This document shows positions 13,281 to 25,200 of a stretch of 64,000 bases of DNA, piece after piece. Within the stretch, counting starts at the first letter, position 1. Each line of letters opens with the position of its first letter. A program made the position numbers and the translations under genes. Under the pieces are notes generated by a model. That model searched no databases. It saw only the letters and a list, made by a program, of their open reading frames with translations, and had not been told where the DNA came from. Where the stretch lies: assembly GCA_030704615.1 (NCBI GenBank), contig CM060731.1, positions 92,918,756 to 92,982,755 of the forward strand, written 5' to 3'. This DNA comes from Takakia lepidozioides (taxonomy: Eukaryota > Streptophyta > Takakiopsida > Takakiales > Takakiaceae).

Positions 13281-13735
13281 TGTCGTGCGCATACACCTCG
13301 CTACACAACTACATCGCTGTCCAAACCACACAACATATACATACACACAAATCAGTCTGCCACAATAGATGAATAAAAACTAGCCACCATCACTCATGCA
13401 TTACGAGTCAAGCCAAACACACCCCAAAAACTATGGGTAATCTGCACTACGCGCGCCATAGCCGACGCGGGAGGCTCAACTCGAGAGAGATGAGCGTCAC
13501 CGTGCGTTCACCGTTAAGATAAGCCACGCCCAGGGGCCAACAAATATCTTGATCCCTGGGTTGACACTTGGATCAAGCCCAAGTGTCATATATAAAAACT
13601 AGTTATTTATTGGCTAGTTTCACACTACTAGTAAACTTTACTTGACAGCTGTCGTGCGCATGCACCTCGTTACACAACTACATTGCTGTCCAAACCACAC
13701 AACATATACACACACACAAATCAGTCTGCCACAAT
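13281..13735 (-). repeat. LTR-like direct repeats (13281-13366 and 13650-13735)
   Basis: An 86-base segment beginning TGTCGTGCGCAT and ending GTCTGCCACAAT occurs twice, offset by 369 bases, with few differences. On the minus strand the second copy is preceded by a purine run (GGGGGGCGA) followed by TTGTGGCAGAC. That is how a polypurine tract and LTR start would look. This suggests the 3' end of an old LTR element on the minus strand with a duplicated or nested LTR. The adjacent minus-strand ORFs (13678-14026) may be its C-terminal coding remnant. Confidence 0.4.
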
Positions 13736-13994
13736 CGCCCCCCTAGCTGGTGGTTAGGTCCCTCTAACTCCAGATAGCTACAAGAGATAATAGCCACAAC
13801 CTTATTAAGTCCTCTATCACTGTCCCTATTGTACTCAAACTCTATAGACCAAGAGGTCGGATACAAGAGTAGCCTCATCGTTATTCGCCGTCTTGCAATC
13901 TGTGAACTTAAGCCAGAGATATCGTGTATTGGTCCCATAGTAGCTTGGCCTTGTGGTTCTTGTTAGTCTCCCAAGGTTATATCCATTGTCACTA

Positions 13995-14306
13995 TTAAAT
14001 GCAACGTGGACACAACCAATCCCCATCAGGAACCATATCGAGAGGTGGCGTCAAGCATCCCATGTGCCAACCTCTTGAGCATCGATCGCACACCAGCATG
14101 GTGACTGCCCCTCTGGCAGACCCACACAACATGCACCGCAAACCTGCAGGCCCGGTTATCAGCGTCACGTCCGTCACGTCAGGTTCGGGGAATATTCTGG
14201 TAAAAATAGTACCAGGTAAAATATTGCCACTTAAGCAGCCACGTCGCCGACACGGTGGCGGTGGCAAATACATTTTGAAAATTAATAAAATGAACACGAC
14301 CGCCAA
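13995..14306 (-). CDS. PHD-finger ORF, probably element-derived
   Basis: A short minus-strand ORF ends in a complete-looking PHD zinc finger. It has CMLCGSA, then LVCDRCSRGWHMGCLTPPL, then PDGDWLCPRC two codons before the stop. The Cys4-His-Cys3 spacing is right for a histone-tail reader. The region upstream of the finger shows no domain, and the ORF start lies at the edge of the palindrome array. LTR-like sequence starts right after the stop. PHD fingers occur in some algal retroelements, so I favour a transposon-encoded C-terminus, perhaps truncated, over an independent host gene. Confidence 0.55.
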   Translation of the reverse strand: MAVVFILLIFKMYLPPPPCRRRGCLSGNILPGTIFTRIFPEPDVTDVTLITGPAGLRCMLCGSARGAVTMLVCDRCSRGWHMGCLTPPLDMVPDGDWLCPRCI

Positions 14307-14339
14307 TTCGCTTTATTTTTTGAAATTAAAAAAGAAATA

Positions 14340-15503
14340 GCGACCGCCGTATTGGCGGTCGCTTCAATTTTTATTTTTTTTAAAGCAAGATTGGCGGTCG
14401 CACAAGCGATCGCCTTATTTTTCGAAATAGAAAAAGAAATAGCGACCGCCATATTGGCGGTCGCTTCAAATGTTTTTTTTTTTAAAGCAAGATTGGCGGT
14501 CGCCTTATTTTTCGAATTAAAAAAACAAACAGCGACCGCTATGTTGGCGGTCGTTTCAATTTATTTAAAAAAAAAAACAAGATTGGCGGTCGTATTGGCG
14601 GTCGCCTAATTTAAAAAAGAAAACAAGCGACTGCCGTATTGGCGGTCGCACGGTGACAAATACATTTTTGAAAATTAACAAAATGAACGCGACCGCCAAT
14701 TATGGCGGTCACTTTGTTTTTCGAAATTAAAAAAGAAATAGCGACCGCCGTATTGGCGGTCGCTTCAATTTTTATTTTTTTTAAAAGCAAGATTTGCGGT
14801 CGCACTGGCGGTCGCTTTATTTTTCGAAATAGAAAAGGAAATAGTGACCGCCATATTGGCGGTCGCTCAAATTTGTTTAAAAAAAAGCAGGATTGGCGGT
14901 TGCACTGGCGGTCAATTTATTTTTCGAATTAAAAAAAGAAATAGCGACCGTTATCTTGGCGGTTGCTTCACTTTTTTTTTTTTTTAAAACAAGATTGGCG
15001 GTCGCCTAATTTAAAAAAGAACACAAGCGACTGCCGTATTGGCGGTCGCAAAATTTTGTAAATATGTACAGAACAAGCGACGGGCGGATAATTTCAAAAA
15101 TATTAAAAAAAAAACAGCGACCGCCATTGTGCGGTCGCTTAATTTAAAAAATATATAGAAAAACAAACAACCGCCATAAAATATAAAGATTAAAAGCGAC
15201 CGCCTTACTGGCGGTCGCGTTTTTTTAAAAATAATAAAAATAAAAGCGACCACCATATTGAAGGTAGCTTTATTTTAAATATATTAACAAATGAAGCGAC
15301 CACCATACCGGCAGTCGCATTATATTTTGAAATAAAAAACAATAGCGACCGCCATACGGGCGGTCGCTTAAATTTAAAAATATACAAAATAGAAGTGACC
15401 GCAATATTGCACAAAATGAAAGGAAATAAAAGCGACCGCAGTAGTGGCGGTCACTTGTTTTTCATAAAAAATAAAAATAGCGACCGTAGTATTAGCGGTC
15501 GCT
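14340..15503. repeat. Palindrome array P1 (half-site GCGACCGCC)
   Basis: About 16 near-perfect 22-23 base palindromes lie in 1.2 kb, made of GCGACCGCC, a short AT centre (TATT, GTATT and variants) and GGCGGTCGC. Isolated half-sites (GATTGGCGGTCGC) lie between them. The intervals are A/T-rich with homopolymer runs and roughly 45-100 bases long, less regular than arrays P2 and P5. Changes in one arm are sometimes matched in the other. The array sits between a PHD-finger ORF and a hAT transposase. No ParB-like exon was seen next to it. Confidence 0.85.
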
Positions 15504-15930
15504 TAATTTCAAAATTACAACAAATATGGTTGTATAGTCTTTTTCGGATGGGCGCTATTGGTTCGTCATTTATTCATTTCACTTTCATTTCACTTTCATC
15601 CCTCTTGGATCATATATAAGGGAGGAGGGTCACCAAGCTCCTCACTTCTTTTGGCGCAAACACTTGAGGTTGCTTTGGATGTTCTCTTCCATTGAACGAG
15701 AGTGTAGCCCAAGAGGAGGGTGCGCACCTTTTGTCGTTGTGGCTTCCACCAAAACCACTTCAGTAGATTGTGTATAACCTCAACACTACACCCACATCGA
15801 CCCACTTGGGTTGCTGACATGTGTAGAAGTGTTGGGCTATCGTATTGCACTCTACATTCACAACACGTTCATTTATAGGTGACTGTTTTTTGTTGCTTGC
15901 ATCGCTAGGTCCCAGGGAAGTGGATATTGG

Positions 15931-17464
15931 GTGAAGATGAGGGAGGAATTGAGCCCTTGGTATACGGCAATCCCGAACACTGTCAGTGCCACTGGTAGTG
16001 TTGAGTGCAACCTATGTGGATTAAAGCTTTCTTATCGTAAGGATCGGTTGCTCGCTCACCTCGGCTATAAAGGTGTGAAGAGCGCTGGGGTGGGTTTATG
16101 CCCCAAAGCATCTATGCGGGTAAAAAGCCATTTTGCCCAGTGTGGAGGCAATATTTCAATGTCTTTGGATCTGGACATGACCTCTGAGCAGAACACTTCA
16201 TCTTTCCGTCAAGATGCCCCGATTAGTACCCAGGGCGACTCTTGTGAGGCTTCGGGTGTCCTTGGACAAGTGGGTTGTGCCGGAGCAACACCTGCTTCAA
16301 CACCTCTTTGTACCCCTACACTTCAACGGAGTAGAGGATTACGGCAGCAATCCATGCAAGAAGGTCTTAACTTGTCTGCGAAGAAACAGTTGGATAAAAA
16401 ATGGGCGCAGTTTTTCTTTGAGGCCAACATACCATTTAATGTGGCAAGGCTTCCGGCATTTGTTTCTGCCGTTAGAACAACCTCGGAGTCTAGATCCACG
16501 TACGTGCCTCCGATTTATCACAATCTCCGCACAGGATTGCTAGAAGACGCCATGACCGAGTTTACCCAAAAAGTCAACGATAGGACGGGCGAGTGCATCA
16601 GAAAATATGAAAGCACTATATGTGCCGATGGTTGGAGTTCTGTCACAAACAGACCGTTGTTCAATGTCATGCTCGTATGTCCAGCTGGGGAACAATTCTT
16701 GGGATCGGTGGACACTAGCGGCGAGAAGAAAGATGGACGTTATCAATGTTAACTATTGACGGACTTCATTGAACAGATCGGAAGTGATAGAATCGTGCAA
16801 ATATGCACAGACAATGCCGCTAACATGAGAAACACTGTAGACATGTTGTTGGCACGTTATCCCCATATGTACTATCAAGGTTGTGCTGCTCATATCCTTG
16901 ACCTCCTTTTGGAAGATCGGGGAAAAGAACAGTGGGTGAAACAACTTGTCAAGCGAGCGAAGACTGTTGTGTCGTTCATCCGCACACACCATATCCCTTT
17001 GGCAATATATAGGAGGCACGAACCCAAATACAGCCTCCGCAATCCAGGCGAAACTCGTTTTGCCACCAACTTCTTGATGGTGGATCGGTTGGTGACGGTG
17101 AAGAGCAGTCTCGAGCACACCATCATCGATCCTCAATGGGATGCGTACACACGGACATTGCGGGACTCCAGAAAAGCCAAGGCATTGGGCAAAAGTCGAA
17201 AAGTTCGAAATAACGATGATTTCTGGAAGAAATGTGAAAACTTTGTTTATATGGTAGAGCCGGTGTTAATCGTCTTGCGGGAGTTTGATGGAAAGCCACC
17301 AGTAATGGGCAAGGCATGGTTACTAATGCAAAATCTTGAGAAGCACGTCCAATCCTTGAGGCATCCTCCCTTCTCCTTGGAACCTGAACTTGCGGACAGT
17401 GCTGAGGATGCATTTTACGTCCGTCGTTTGATGGTTCGAACGGATTTGCATTATGCGTGTGAGA
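15931..17464 (+). pseudogene. hAT-family transposase (BED finger), interrupted and truncated
   Basis: The reading frame starts with a BED-type zinc finger (VECNLCGLKLSYRKDRLLAH, then GLCPKA). It continues into the DUF659/RNase-H-like core of hAT transposases (ICADGWSSVTNRPLFNVM and QICTDNAANMRNTVDMLL), then GCAAHILDLLLEDRGK and NPGETRFATNFLMVDRL. One in-frame TAA at 16750-16752 splits it; the frame is the same on both sides. The coding sequence runs into palindrome array P2 at about 17,465, and the C-terminal hATC dimerisation region is missing. Thus it is non-autonomous as read. No terminal repeats were identified. Confidence 0.8.
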
Positions 17465-17521
17465 TATCGCTATCTATATCCGTTCCCCCAAACTTCAAAC
17501 ATAGAAAAATGGAAGCACGAA

Positions 17522-18468
17522 ACAGTGTGCGGCACCGCACATTGTTTGTGCCCCTCTTCTTTGCTGGTTTCTGATGTCAAAACGTACCACTCCAGGAGTG
17601 TCTTTCAGGTATCGAACACACCTAATTTGAAGCACCAAATAGTGTGCGGCACCGCACACTGTTTGTGCCCCTCTTATTTGCTTGTTTTTTATGTGAAAAT
17701 GTACCACTCCAGGAGTGTCTTTCAGGTATCAAATACACCTAACTCGAAGCACGACACTGTGCGTTTTTCTATTTTTTGATGTCAAAATGTACCACTGGAG
17801 GAGTGCCTTCCAGGTATGAAACACACCTAATTTGAAGCACCAAACAGTGTGCGGCACCGCACACTATTTGTGCCCCCCCGATTTCCGGTGTATGTATTTG
17901 CACTGTAGCCCCTAGATCCTCTGTTTCATCCAGCGACCTCTTTCTACAGGGCTTCAATAATATGGCAATACTAGCTTAATACAGTGTGCGGCACCGCACA
18001 CTGTTTCCAGCCCATCATCATTGGTCTTTAAGTCTTTGAAATGAAGGCACTTAGCACATTATAGCAGGGCTACACTGACACTGAAATGTCAGCACTTCAA
18101 TTGATGAAAAGAACCATAATGGAAGCACGAAACAGTGTGTGGCACCGCACACTGTTTGGGGCCCCCTTGAAACAATCGTATTCGTTTGAAAGAAGGCCCC
18201 CAGCTCCTCTGTTTGAGTCGAGTCACCTCTCTTTATCCCCATTGAGTCATATAGAAATGCATGATGGAAACAGGGCTTGAACCATATTGAAATGCAAGCT
18301 TGGAATAGTGTGCGGCACCGCACTCTGTGTGAGCCCGTCATGAATGTTCTTATTTCCCTTCAAATGTAGGCACTTAGTACTCTCTTCCAGTCTGTAAACT
18401 TAGTACACTCTTCCAGTCATTCACACTGAAATGTTTGCACGGAACAGTGTGCGGCACCGCACACTGTT
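17522..18468. repeat. Palindrome array P2a (half-site ACAGTGTGCGG)
   Basis: Seven palindromes of about 24 bases, built from ACAGTGTGCGG mirrored around a CA centre, occur at 17522, 17638, 17844, 17979, 18132, 18306 and 18444. The first three monomers have spacers clearly related to the 34.8-36.8 kb array but in the opposite orientation (for example GTTTGTGCCCCTCTT). Later ones have different spacers. The array truncates the hAT transposase. Confidence 0.85.
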
Positions 18469-18474
18469 TGTGCC

Positions 18475-18980
18475 ACTTTTTTTTTTTTTTTTCGTCTCTT
18501 TCGTTTCTTTCGTACCCCTTCTGCATTTAGTTTAAGGCCCCCTCATACAATCATTCTATGTTGTTGTTTGTGGGAGGTGACGTTAGATAGTGCCTTGGCT
18601 GATTTGTCTTTATTTGACAATGACATTACTTGTCTTGTCTATGTCTTGACAAGACATATCAGTTTTAGGAGACTAACAAAAATTGCACAAGTAACATTCA
18701 CTTGTTGCTAACATGGTAAGCATATACTTAGAGCCGCCACCTTCATGTTCTTCCTATCAACTGCTGAAAACCACCACAAATTTAAGTATAAACAGGTATG
18801 AGTCGGTGTTCATGCAAATAACTTGAAGGAGATTCAAAGCTTTTGCCGGATCCGGGTGTGATCTTTCAGAGTTCTTCAAAATGGCGGGGGCGGGTACTCG
18901 GCCCACTTCAGAACAGTCGGTTCCTTCCGTAACAGGGTTTTCCAAAAGTTGCCCCCGACGGTGAAGTGCATATATAACCG
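18475..18980. other. No gene recognised
   Basis: A poly-T run follows the last P2a palindrome, then unique-looking sequence leading to the Harbinger remnant. Nothing recognisable as a gene or RNA was seen. Confidence 0.4.
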
Positions 18981-19027
18981 GGTTGATACCCACGGGGGCT
19001 CTGTCCTCAATTAAGAGCATCTCCACA

Positions 19028-19685
19028 ATGAGCACGACACGTCAAATGCTATATGCCCTGGTTACAGGGGCGACGGTATTTTTTGCAGGGACGGGTTGGT
19101 TGGCACTCCACAATTGGGATGGTAGAAGACCCAGCACAGAGAGTGCCGATCACTGCCAAGCGCGATCGCAGTTTTTTGAGCGTTGAATTGGATTTTTGGA
19201 GAGCGCATGTGGCTGGGTTGGGGGCACAGACCCCAGATGCTTGTGCAGGCCATTTGGGTTTGAGTTCTATTCAAAAAATCATTGCAGCCTTGCGTATGAT
19301 GGCATACGGTGTAGCAGCCGATGCTTGTGATGAATATTGTCGATTGGCAGAGAGTACTACGACCTTGTGCTTGAAGAAATTTGCAAGGGCAATCCGAGAA
19401 ATTTATGAGAGTGTGTATTTGAGGTTGCCAACCAGAGATGACTACCAGAAACAATTGAATATCAATGCCGCCAGGGGATTTCCAAGGATGTTTGGCTCCT
19501 TGGATTGTATGCATTGTTGGAAGAATTGTCCCGTTGCTTGGCAGGGGCAATTCACAGACAAAGATGGGGAACAATCAGTTATTTTGGAAGCTGTGGCAGA
19601 TCAATCTTTGCACATTTGGCATGCATACTTTGGACTTCCAGGTGGAAACAATGATCTGAATGTGCTTGATCCTCTAGTATACCTG
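19028..19685 (+). pseudogene. PIF/Harbinger transposase (plant type), 3'-truncated
   Basis: ORF 19053-19739 contains the signature block of plant Harbinger transposases: MAYGVAADACDEYCRLAEST, then GFPRMFGSLDCMHCWKNCP, AWQGQFTDKDGEQSVILEAV and LPGGNNDLNVLD. The first catalytic Asp (SLDCMH) and the second (NNDLNVLD) are present. The usual MHW is MHC here, a likely damaging change. The N-terminus needs a frameshift between 19028 and about 19150. The sequence ends abruptly near 19,685, where minus-strand homology to the partner ORF begins, so the catalytic Glu is missing. Confidence 0.8.
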
Positions 19686-20072
19686 CTTTTTTCAATGTGG
19701 CTGCAGCCATGTCGGCTGTGGCACGAGCCTGGGCTCTGATTGCATAGTCCCTCATTTTCTGGTCCTTTTGATCTTCCTTGGCTGCTTTGTTCCCCTGCGG
19801 ACGCTTGGCAGAAGCAGGTCCAGGTCCGGGTGTGGGTCCATGTGTGGCAATACACATATTGTCAATGTCAATAAATTCTACCTCACCGACATCACTCATT
19901 TTCCTCTTCATGGGCGGCGTTCTCCTCACCAGGCGAGGGCAAGAAGTATTCACGCACTTGCAATGTCCAACACAAACCGACCTTCGAAATTTCAATCCAA
20001 TGTCGTTGTGGATGTTCAATGTTTTTGTCCTGCACCAAGGGTGACCATCTTGTTCTCCTTTAAACATTTGAA
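19686..20072 (-). pseudogene. Chimeric ORF: zinc finger of the T-type transposase fused to a NAM-associated region
   Basis: The minus-strand ORF (20124-19579) starts with a WRKY/GCM1-like zinc finger (DGHPWCRTKT, CVGHCKCVNTSC), almost identical to that of transposase T2: 19,937-20,043 matches 38,897-39,003. It then continues in frame into MKRKMSDVGEVEFIDIDN and KRPQGNKAAKEDQK. The latter resembles the NAM-associated/Myb-type partner protein of plant Harbinger elements. The Harbinger transposase lies convergently next door, so this looks like a Harbinger ORF1 end joined to a captured zinc finger. The part below 19,686 is only a shadow of the transposase. Confidence 0.6.
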
Positions 20073-20078
20073 TTGATC

Positions 20079-20942
20079 GTGATGATCGGTGCCGATCATC
20101 ACTATCTGCCTTTGAAAACAACAAACCCTAAAGCTCCTAATCTGATTCGGGATGACAAGGATGACGCAACCATGCAAGGTTTTCTAGCCCTGTTTCTTCT
20201 CTTCAGGATTCAATTGTTATTCAATATTGGTTCTTCAGTTGCATGCTATACAGATTCCCGAGCTTTCAGAAAATCATTATCGGTACCGATCGTCACAACC
20301 AGACTGTCCTTGGATGCAAACACCCAGGAGGTCTGAATGTGATGGTCGGCACCAATCATCAGTTTTCTGAAGAATCCCGTCTTTCATTGTATGGGCTTTT
20401 GAGCAAAGGAATGGACATGGAAGCGATGATCGCCACCAATCATCGCTTTTCTGACATTGCTATTCCTCCAATTAGGTTCCCTGGACCTTTTACAACCTTA
20501 AAGGGTTGGTTTCCTCGTTTGGATTCTTGTGTAATGCCCAATCAGTTCAGAAAGTGATGATCGGTACCGATCATCACAATCAGACTGCCCTGGGATGCAC
20601 ACACCAGTGAGGTCTGAATGTGATGGTCGGCACCGATCATCACTTTCTTGCAGAAGTAGGCCACTCACTATATGAGCTTTTCAGTCTAGGAATGGACTTG
20701 GAAGCGATGATCGCCACCGATCACCACTTTTCTGTCACTGCAATTCCTCCAATTAAGTGGAATGGACCTTGTACATCATAAAAGTTTTTAGTTTACAAAG
20801 GGTTGGTTTGCTCTGTTGGATTCTGGGGTAATACCCAATCATTTCAAAAAGTGATGATCGGTACCGATCATCACATTCAGACTGCCCTGGGATGCACAAC
20901 TGCCCAGGTCTGAATGTGATGGTCGGCACTGATCATCACTTT
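20079..20942. repeat. Palindrome array P3 (half-site GTGATGATCGG)
   Basis: Nine palindromes of about 24 bases, made of GTGATGATCGG mirrored around a TA, CA or TG centre, start near 20079, 20268, 20341, 20431, 20555, 20621, 20704, 20851 and 20918. Several alternate forms use GGTCGG or GATCGCC. Spacing is 65-190 bases, with recurring context such as CAGACTGCCCTGGGATGCA. The array lies directly after the N-terminal exon of second-gene copy D (minus strand), the position where copies C and E carry their arrays. Confidence 0.85.
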
Positions 20943-21482
20943 CGTCGTGAACCACGCCATTGCTAGTCTAAGCTGAACATCCCTTCGCCTTCTTCGGCTT
21001 CGTGGCGACATCGCTTGGATCGCCCTCTTCTGCTTTCCTCTTCCCTTTTCCATCGGTCTGAACACAAGATCAACCATGTTCTTCAGTTGCACATCAAAGG
21101 GAAAGCATCCACGGCTAATGAAAACAGTAGTATGTGGATATGGAGTGCTCACCATTTCTGTCTGATGTAGGGTTCGCAGACTTCCTCCCCGTATGACGTC
21201 CTTTGCTCCTCCTCCTGTTCTCTTTTCTTCATGCAAGAACTTGGCTGGCACTGTCTGGTTACCTACGCTCACTGCTCCCTCTGTTGCTATGACAGCGGCG
21301 ACCTCACTCTCACTTCCCAAATGCTCTTTTGCTGGACCTGTCTCCACATTCACATGCTGCCGAAGCCCTGCACCATCTTGCAAGCGACGCCTCATCATTT
21401 GCTCTCTTGATCTGAGCCTCTCTCTAAGGGAAGTAAAATACAATGACTTCCTTCTCTTCCGAACCGAACAAGGAACCCTCTC
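20943..21482 (-). pseudogene. Second-gene copy D: basic N-terminal exon only
   Basis: Minus-strand ORF with the N-terminal signature of the ParB/methyltransferase family: RKSLYFTSLRERLRSREQMM, equivalent to KSIYFTSTRDRKRARDR in copy C and RKLRKLYFGRRPKGR in copy B. A charged linker with RGKQKRAIQAMSPRSRRRRR follows. It runs into the P3 palindromes, and no ParB-like or methyltransferase exon follows; the Harbinger debris replaces them. It is divergent from transposase T1 (from 22,228, plus), the same head-to-head order as copy B and T4. Confidence 0.5.
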
Positions 21483-21499
21483 CAGCTTGACTACCTAAG

Positions 21500-22150
21500 A
21501 CTCGGTGTCTTGCGCGGTTCCGTCTTTTTTGGAGTGTCTCTGGCACCGTTCGATTGCCTCTCGCGTGTCCGTTAGGTGAATGAACAACTTAAGTGCAAAT
21601 GGCGTAACCTAATTGGGACAGCTGTTCCTTTGCGCAGCAGTTTTGGGTTGTTGGCGTGTGCAAACATAAAATAAACACGTGTCTTTTTTTGGACGACTTC
21701 GTTAATTTCATCGTACATCATCATAGATGAGGATTCTTAAAGTACTTAGGATGAGGCCTACCTAGGATTTCAGGCAATATGCGTGCGTGGAGAGTTCTGG
21801 GCAATTTGATGCATAATTGTTAAACCTTCAAGATGATCAGGCGATGTGAATGTAGTCATGGGCGGATAGACGATGTATGTACATCAATTATATTGCCATC
21901 ATCCCTGCATCAGCTCCACTGGCAGGCTTCAAGGAAGGCGACGGGTTTTTATTGTTTTGGGCCGACTTTTTGAAATTGGGTTGATCATCTGTCAAATTTG
22001 CTCAGAAGACAATGCAGATTCCAGGTCTGACACGTTAATCTGATGGCGGATTGTCAAGAACCGTATCCTCGCAACTTGATAGGTAACTGTATGGAATAAT
22101 AGAATATATGCACAAACTTCCGCCGCATTTGCTGTGCGCATGCTTGCCCA
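21500..22150. promoter_or_regulatory. Divergent interval between copy D and transposase T1
   Basis: About 0.7 kb of non-coding sequence separates the two divergently oriented genes and would have to hold both promoters. I see no clear TATA box or palindrome. The assignment rests only on position. Confidence 0.25.
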
Positions 22151-22227
22151 GTGTGGTGCAGACCTGAGTCATCTGACTTTGCAAAGGAGCAGCTCAGGAA
22201 AGAGAACACCCCGCGAGAGGAGGTAAC

Positions 22228-25200
22228 ATGGCTTCCTTTGAAGCAAAGTTCTTTTCTGACAACAAACCAGTGCCTTTCTCCAAAGAATCCCTTGACAATG
22301 GATTCGCAATTGTTCTGGAACATGTCTTGGCCACCCGGTTTGAGCTCCAGAATGGCTCCATCTACTTGGAGAAAGAGGTGTACGATTTGGATGGGAAGTT
22401 GTTGAAATATTTGTTCCAAAACCGTGATGAGACAGCTCATGTCAGCCAGTGGAGAGTGCGCCCTGGGAGATACAGAGTACTTGGAGAGCCTCGGCAAAAG
22501 TCCCTTGGATCATCCGGGGACTGCTGCTTCAGTCGTTGAAGACAAAAGGGAGGTGATAGTGAAAAAAGAATAAACGTCCTCCACTCCAATCGTTGAGCTT
22601 TCAGATTCGTCCGATGAACACATAAGTGAAATTCCCACTCCAGTGCATACTACGCTAGTTGTGGAAGCGGATGAAGAAGAGATTTGTAGTGTCATTCCAA
22701 AACTACGGGCAATGGGAGGAATGGCCGGTTTCAAAAGTGAGTTGCGGGGAATTGATTGGGAATCTTTCAAGCAGATGCCAGTGAAGTTCCTGCCAGAGAC
22801 TTTTGATGGGGATATCCTCTTCGAGCTGCCTCCTCCTCCACGAGTTGGAGGTATAATAAGCCTGATGCACGAGATGGACAAGAAACACGATGGGCACCCA
22901 TGGTGCAGAACAAAAACATCGAATATTCAAAATCATGACAAGCTTGTTTTCAGGAGAACAGTTTGCAATGGACACCTTAGGTGTGACAATTTGAATTGCA
23001 GGCACTTTCTTCAGTCTGGGGTTCATAATCAAAGCAAGTGGGAGGGTCTCGCGGAAAATCCATTTAAGCCTGGGGCTGCTCCTCCACCGGCAAACACTTT
23101 CGTTTGCAAATTCTGCAGACTTGTCCCATCCTGCCTGACAGTGTGTGGAGAAAGAATGTACTATGTCGTCCATCGTTTGAAAACAATGACAAGAGCTTGT
23201 GTGCATTTCGGTTTTCATAACCATCCTGTCTCGAAGGGGGATTACAGGGAGAGTGTTGAGACAGTTTCCAGGTTGATTAAACAAGAGTACGAGAGCAACC
23301 CATCCGCAACAACATCTGCAATTGTTCTTGCCGCGAGCAAGTCTTTCTTGGAGAGCCATATTTTGAGTGAAAATATTCTGTGGGCACTAAACTGGACGGT
23401 CCAACATTGGACATTGTCATGGATTATTTTTCCACTTTGAGTTCACCTAACATTCGGCATCAGATCAATGCATTGAGAATGGGCTCTGGGATCAGAGGCT
23501 ACATAGACGACATTTTGGGATTGAAACGACGGAGCAAGTACGACTACATCCAGGACAATGTTTTTCCAGGTCAAGGTGCCGCCAAAGTATTTCTTTTCAA
23601 AATGTCGTCTGCTGGGGAGCGCAGCGGGGTTAGCCTCGTGAAGCGCATGCAGAAGAGTGGGGACCTGCAGAATTGTTTTCTTATGTTTGATCATGGGAAA
23701 CAAGTGAAAGATTGGATGACAATGGCTTGTCATGTGTACGATCCTGTGTACCAACGAGTTATGACAATTGCAGTGTATGACATGCAATCCGAGGATACGG
23801 AATCCCAGAAGCTAATGTGGAATTCGCTGATTCGCGTTATGGGCTGCCATGGGGTGCCACCTCCAAATTTTTCTGGTTTCATGGCAGATAGTGCTCAGGC
23901 GAATTTCAATGCTGTTTGAATTGTCTTCGGATCAGGCGACCCAAAAGTGCCAGTGGAGGGAAGAGAGCGTACATGTCTGTTCCATTGGACACAATCTCTG
24001 GAGAAACATACAAAGTCGGACATCAAACCAGAGATGCAGACACAACATCGTAAATTGTGCAAAGAGTATAAAGATGCTAGAACAATGAAGGAGGCGAACA
24101 CTTTGTTCCAGACAATTCGTGCCTGGTGGTTCTCTTCTGGAGCTGCATCGCTGAGAGCATTAGAAGATTTGCTGACGTTTTGGCACTTCCGGTACAGACA
24201 GTGGGGAGCAGCCATATCAATGGTGCGTGGCTTCTATTGCTTGCTTTATTCATAACTTTACTTTCCAAATTTTGCTCTGCTTGCTTTCTTTATGTTGTTG
24301 CCTATCCGCTGTTCTGAAGTGTGGTTTTCCACTTTGCAGAACATGTCCATCGAGGAAATGGTAGACATGCCATCTTGCAATTTGGCAGAGACAGAGCACA
24401 ACGCATGGTTGCAACAGTCTGGGAAACAAGGTCCGGATTTGCATGTGGCAACAACAGATGATCTAATACGTGCCTTGCAACAACAAACCAGATACCGTGA
24501 CTTCTTGCGAGGTGGGGTTGGTGGCAAGGGTCCGGACAAACTAGAGTTGATGTTGCGTGTTGCAAGCAGATCTAGGGATCCAAGCAAGATAGCATGGGCG
24601 GTGAGCATGTATGCCTAGGGAACGCCACTTGTGTCTAGAGTTCCACATCTAGAAGGGGAGGAGAGATTCGGCTCCTGTAAGAGGAAATTGAACACCCCAC
24701 CTGGTTCGGATTCCAATTCGCATAGGGCAGACCGTGATAACTTCTCGAAGCCTCGTGTTCCCCTGCATGACAGATCCATGTCTAGAACCTCCATTCTGGA
24801 GGAACCTCCGTCACGACGGCAGGCTCCAACATCAAATACTACCACTGAAATGGTACAGGAGACAAACTTCCTCCCTGATGTGTTGGAGTTTGCATGCCCC
24901 GACCACGTTTGACACATATAACGCACAAGTGCAGACCTGGGGGTCTCGTGTGAAATATACAACGATCAGGGCAACTAATTTCAAAAAATGCACTTCATCT
25001 ATATCCAGAGGCGGTGCCCAGAGTCCTGCTCCAACTTTCACTGGTTTGATGCGTCCATACGGCCAACCAGAAGCCAAGAACCACAAGTTCTGGTTTTGCG
25101 CAGACGATTGTGGTAGATGTGTGCATGGAACTGTGCGACCTTCCGTGGCGATGAAGCCAGCTCCTCCAACCGTTTGGCCCGTCAAGGTGGGAACACATCT

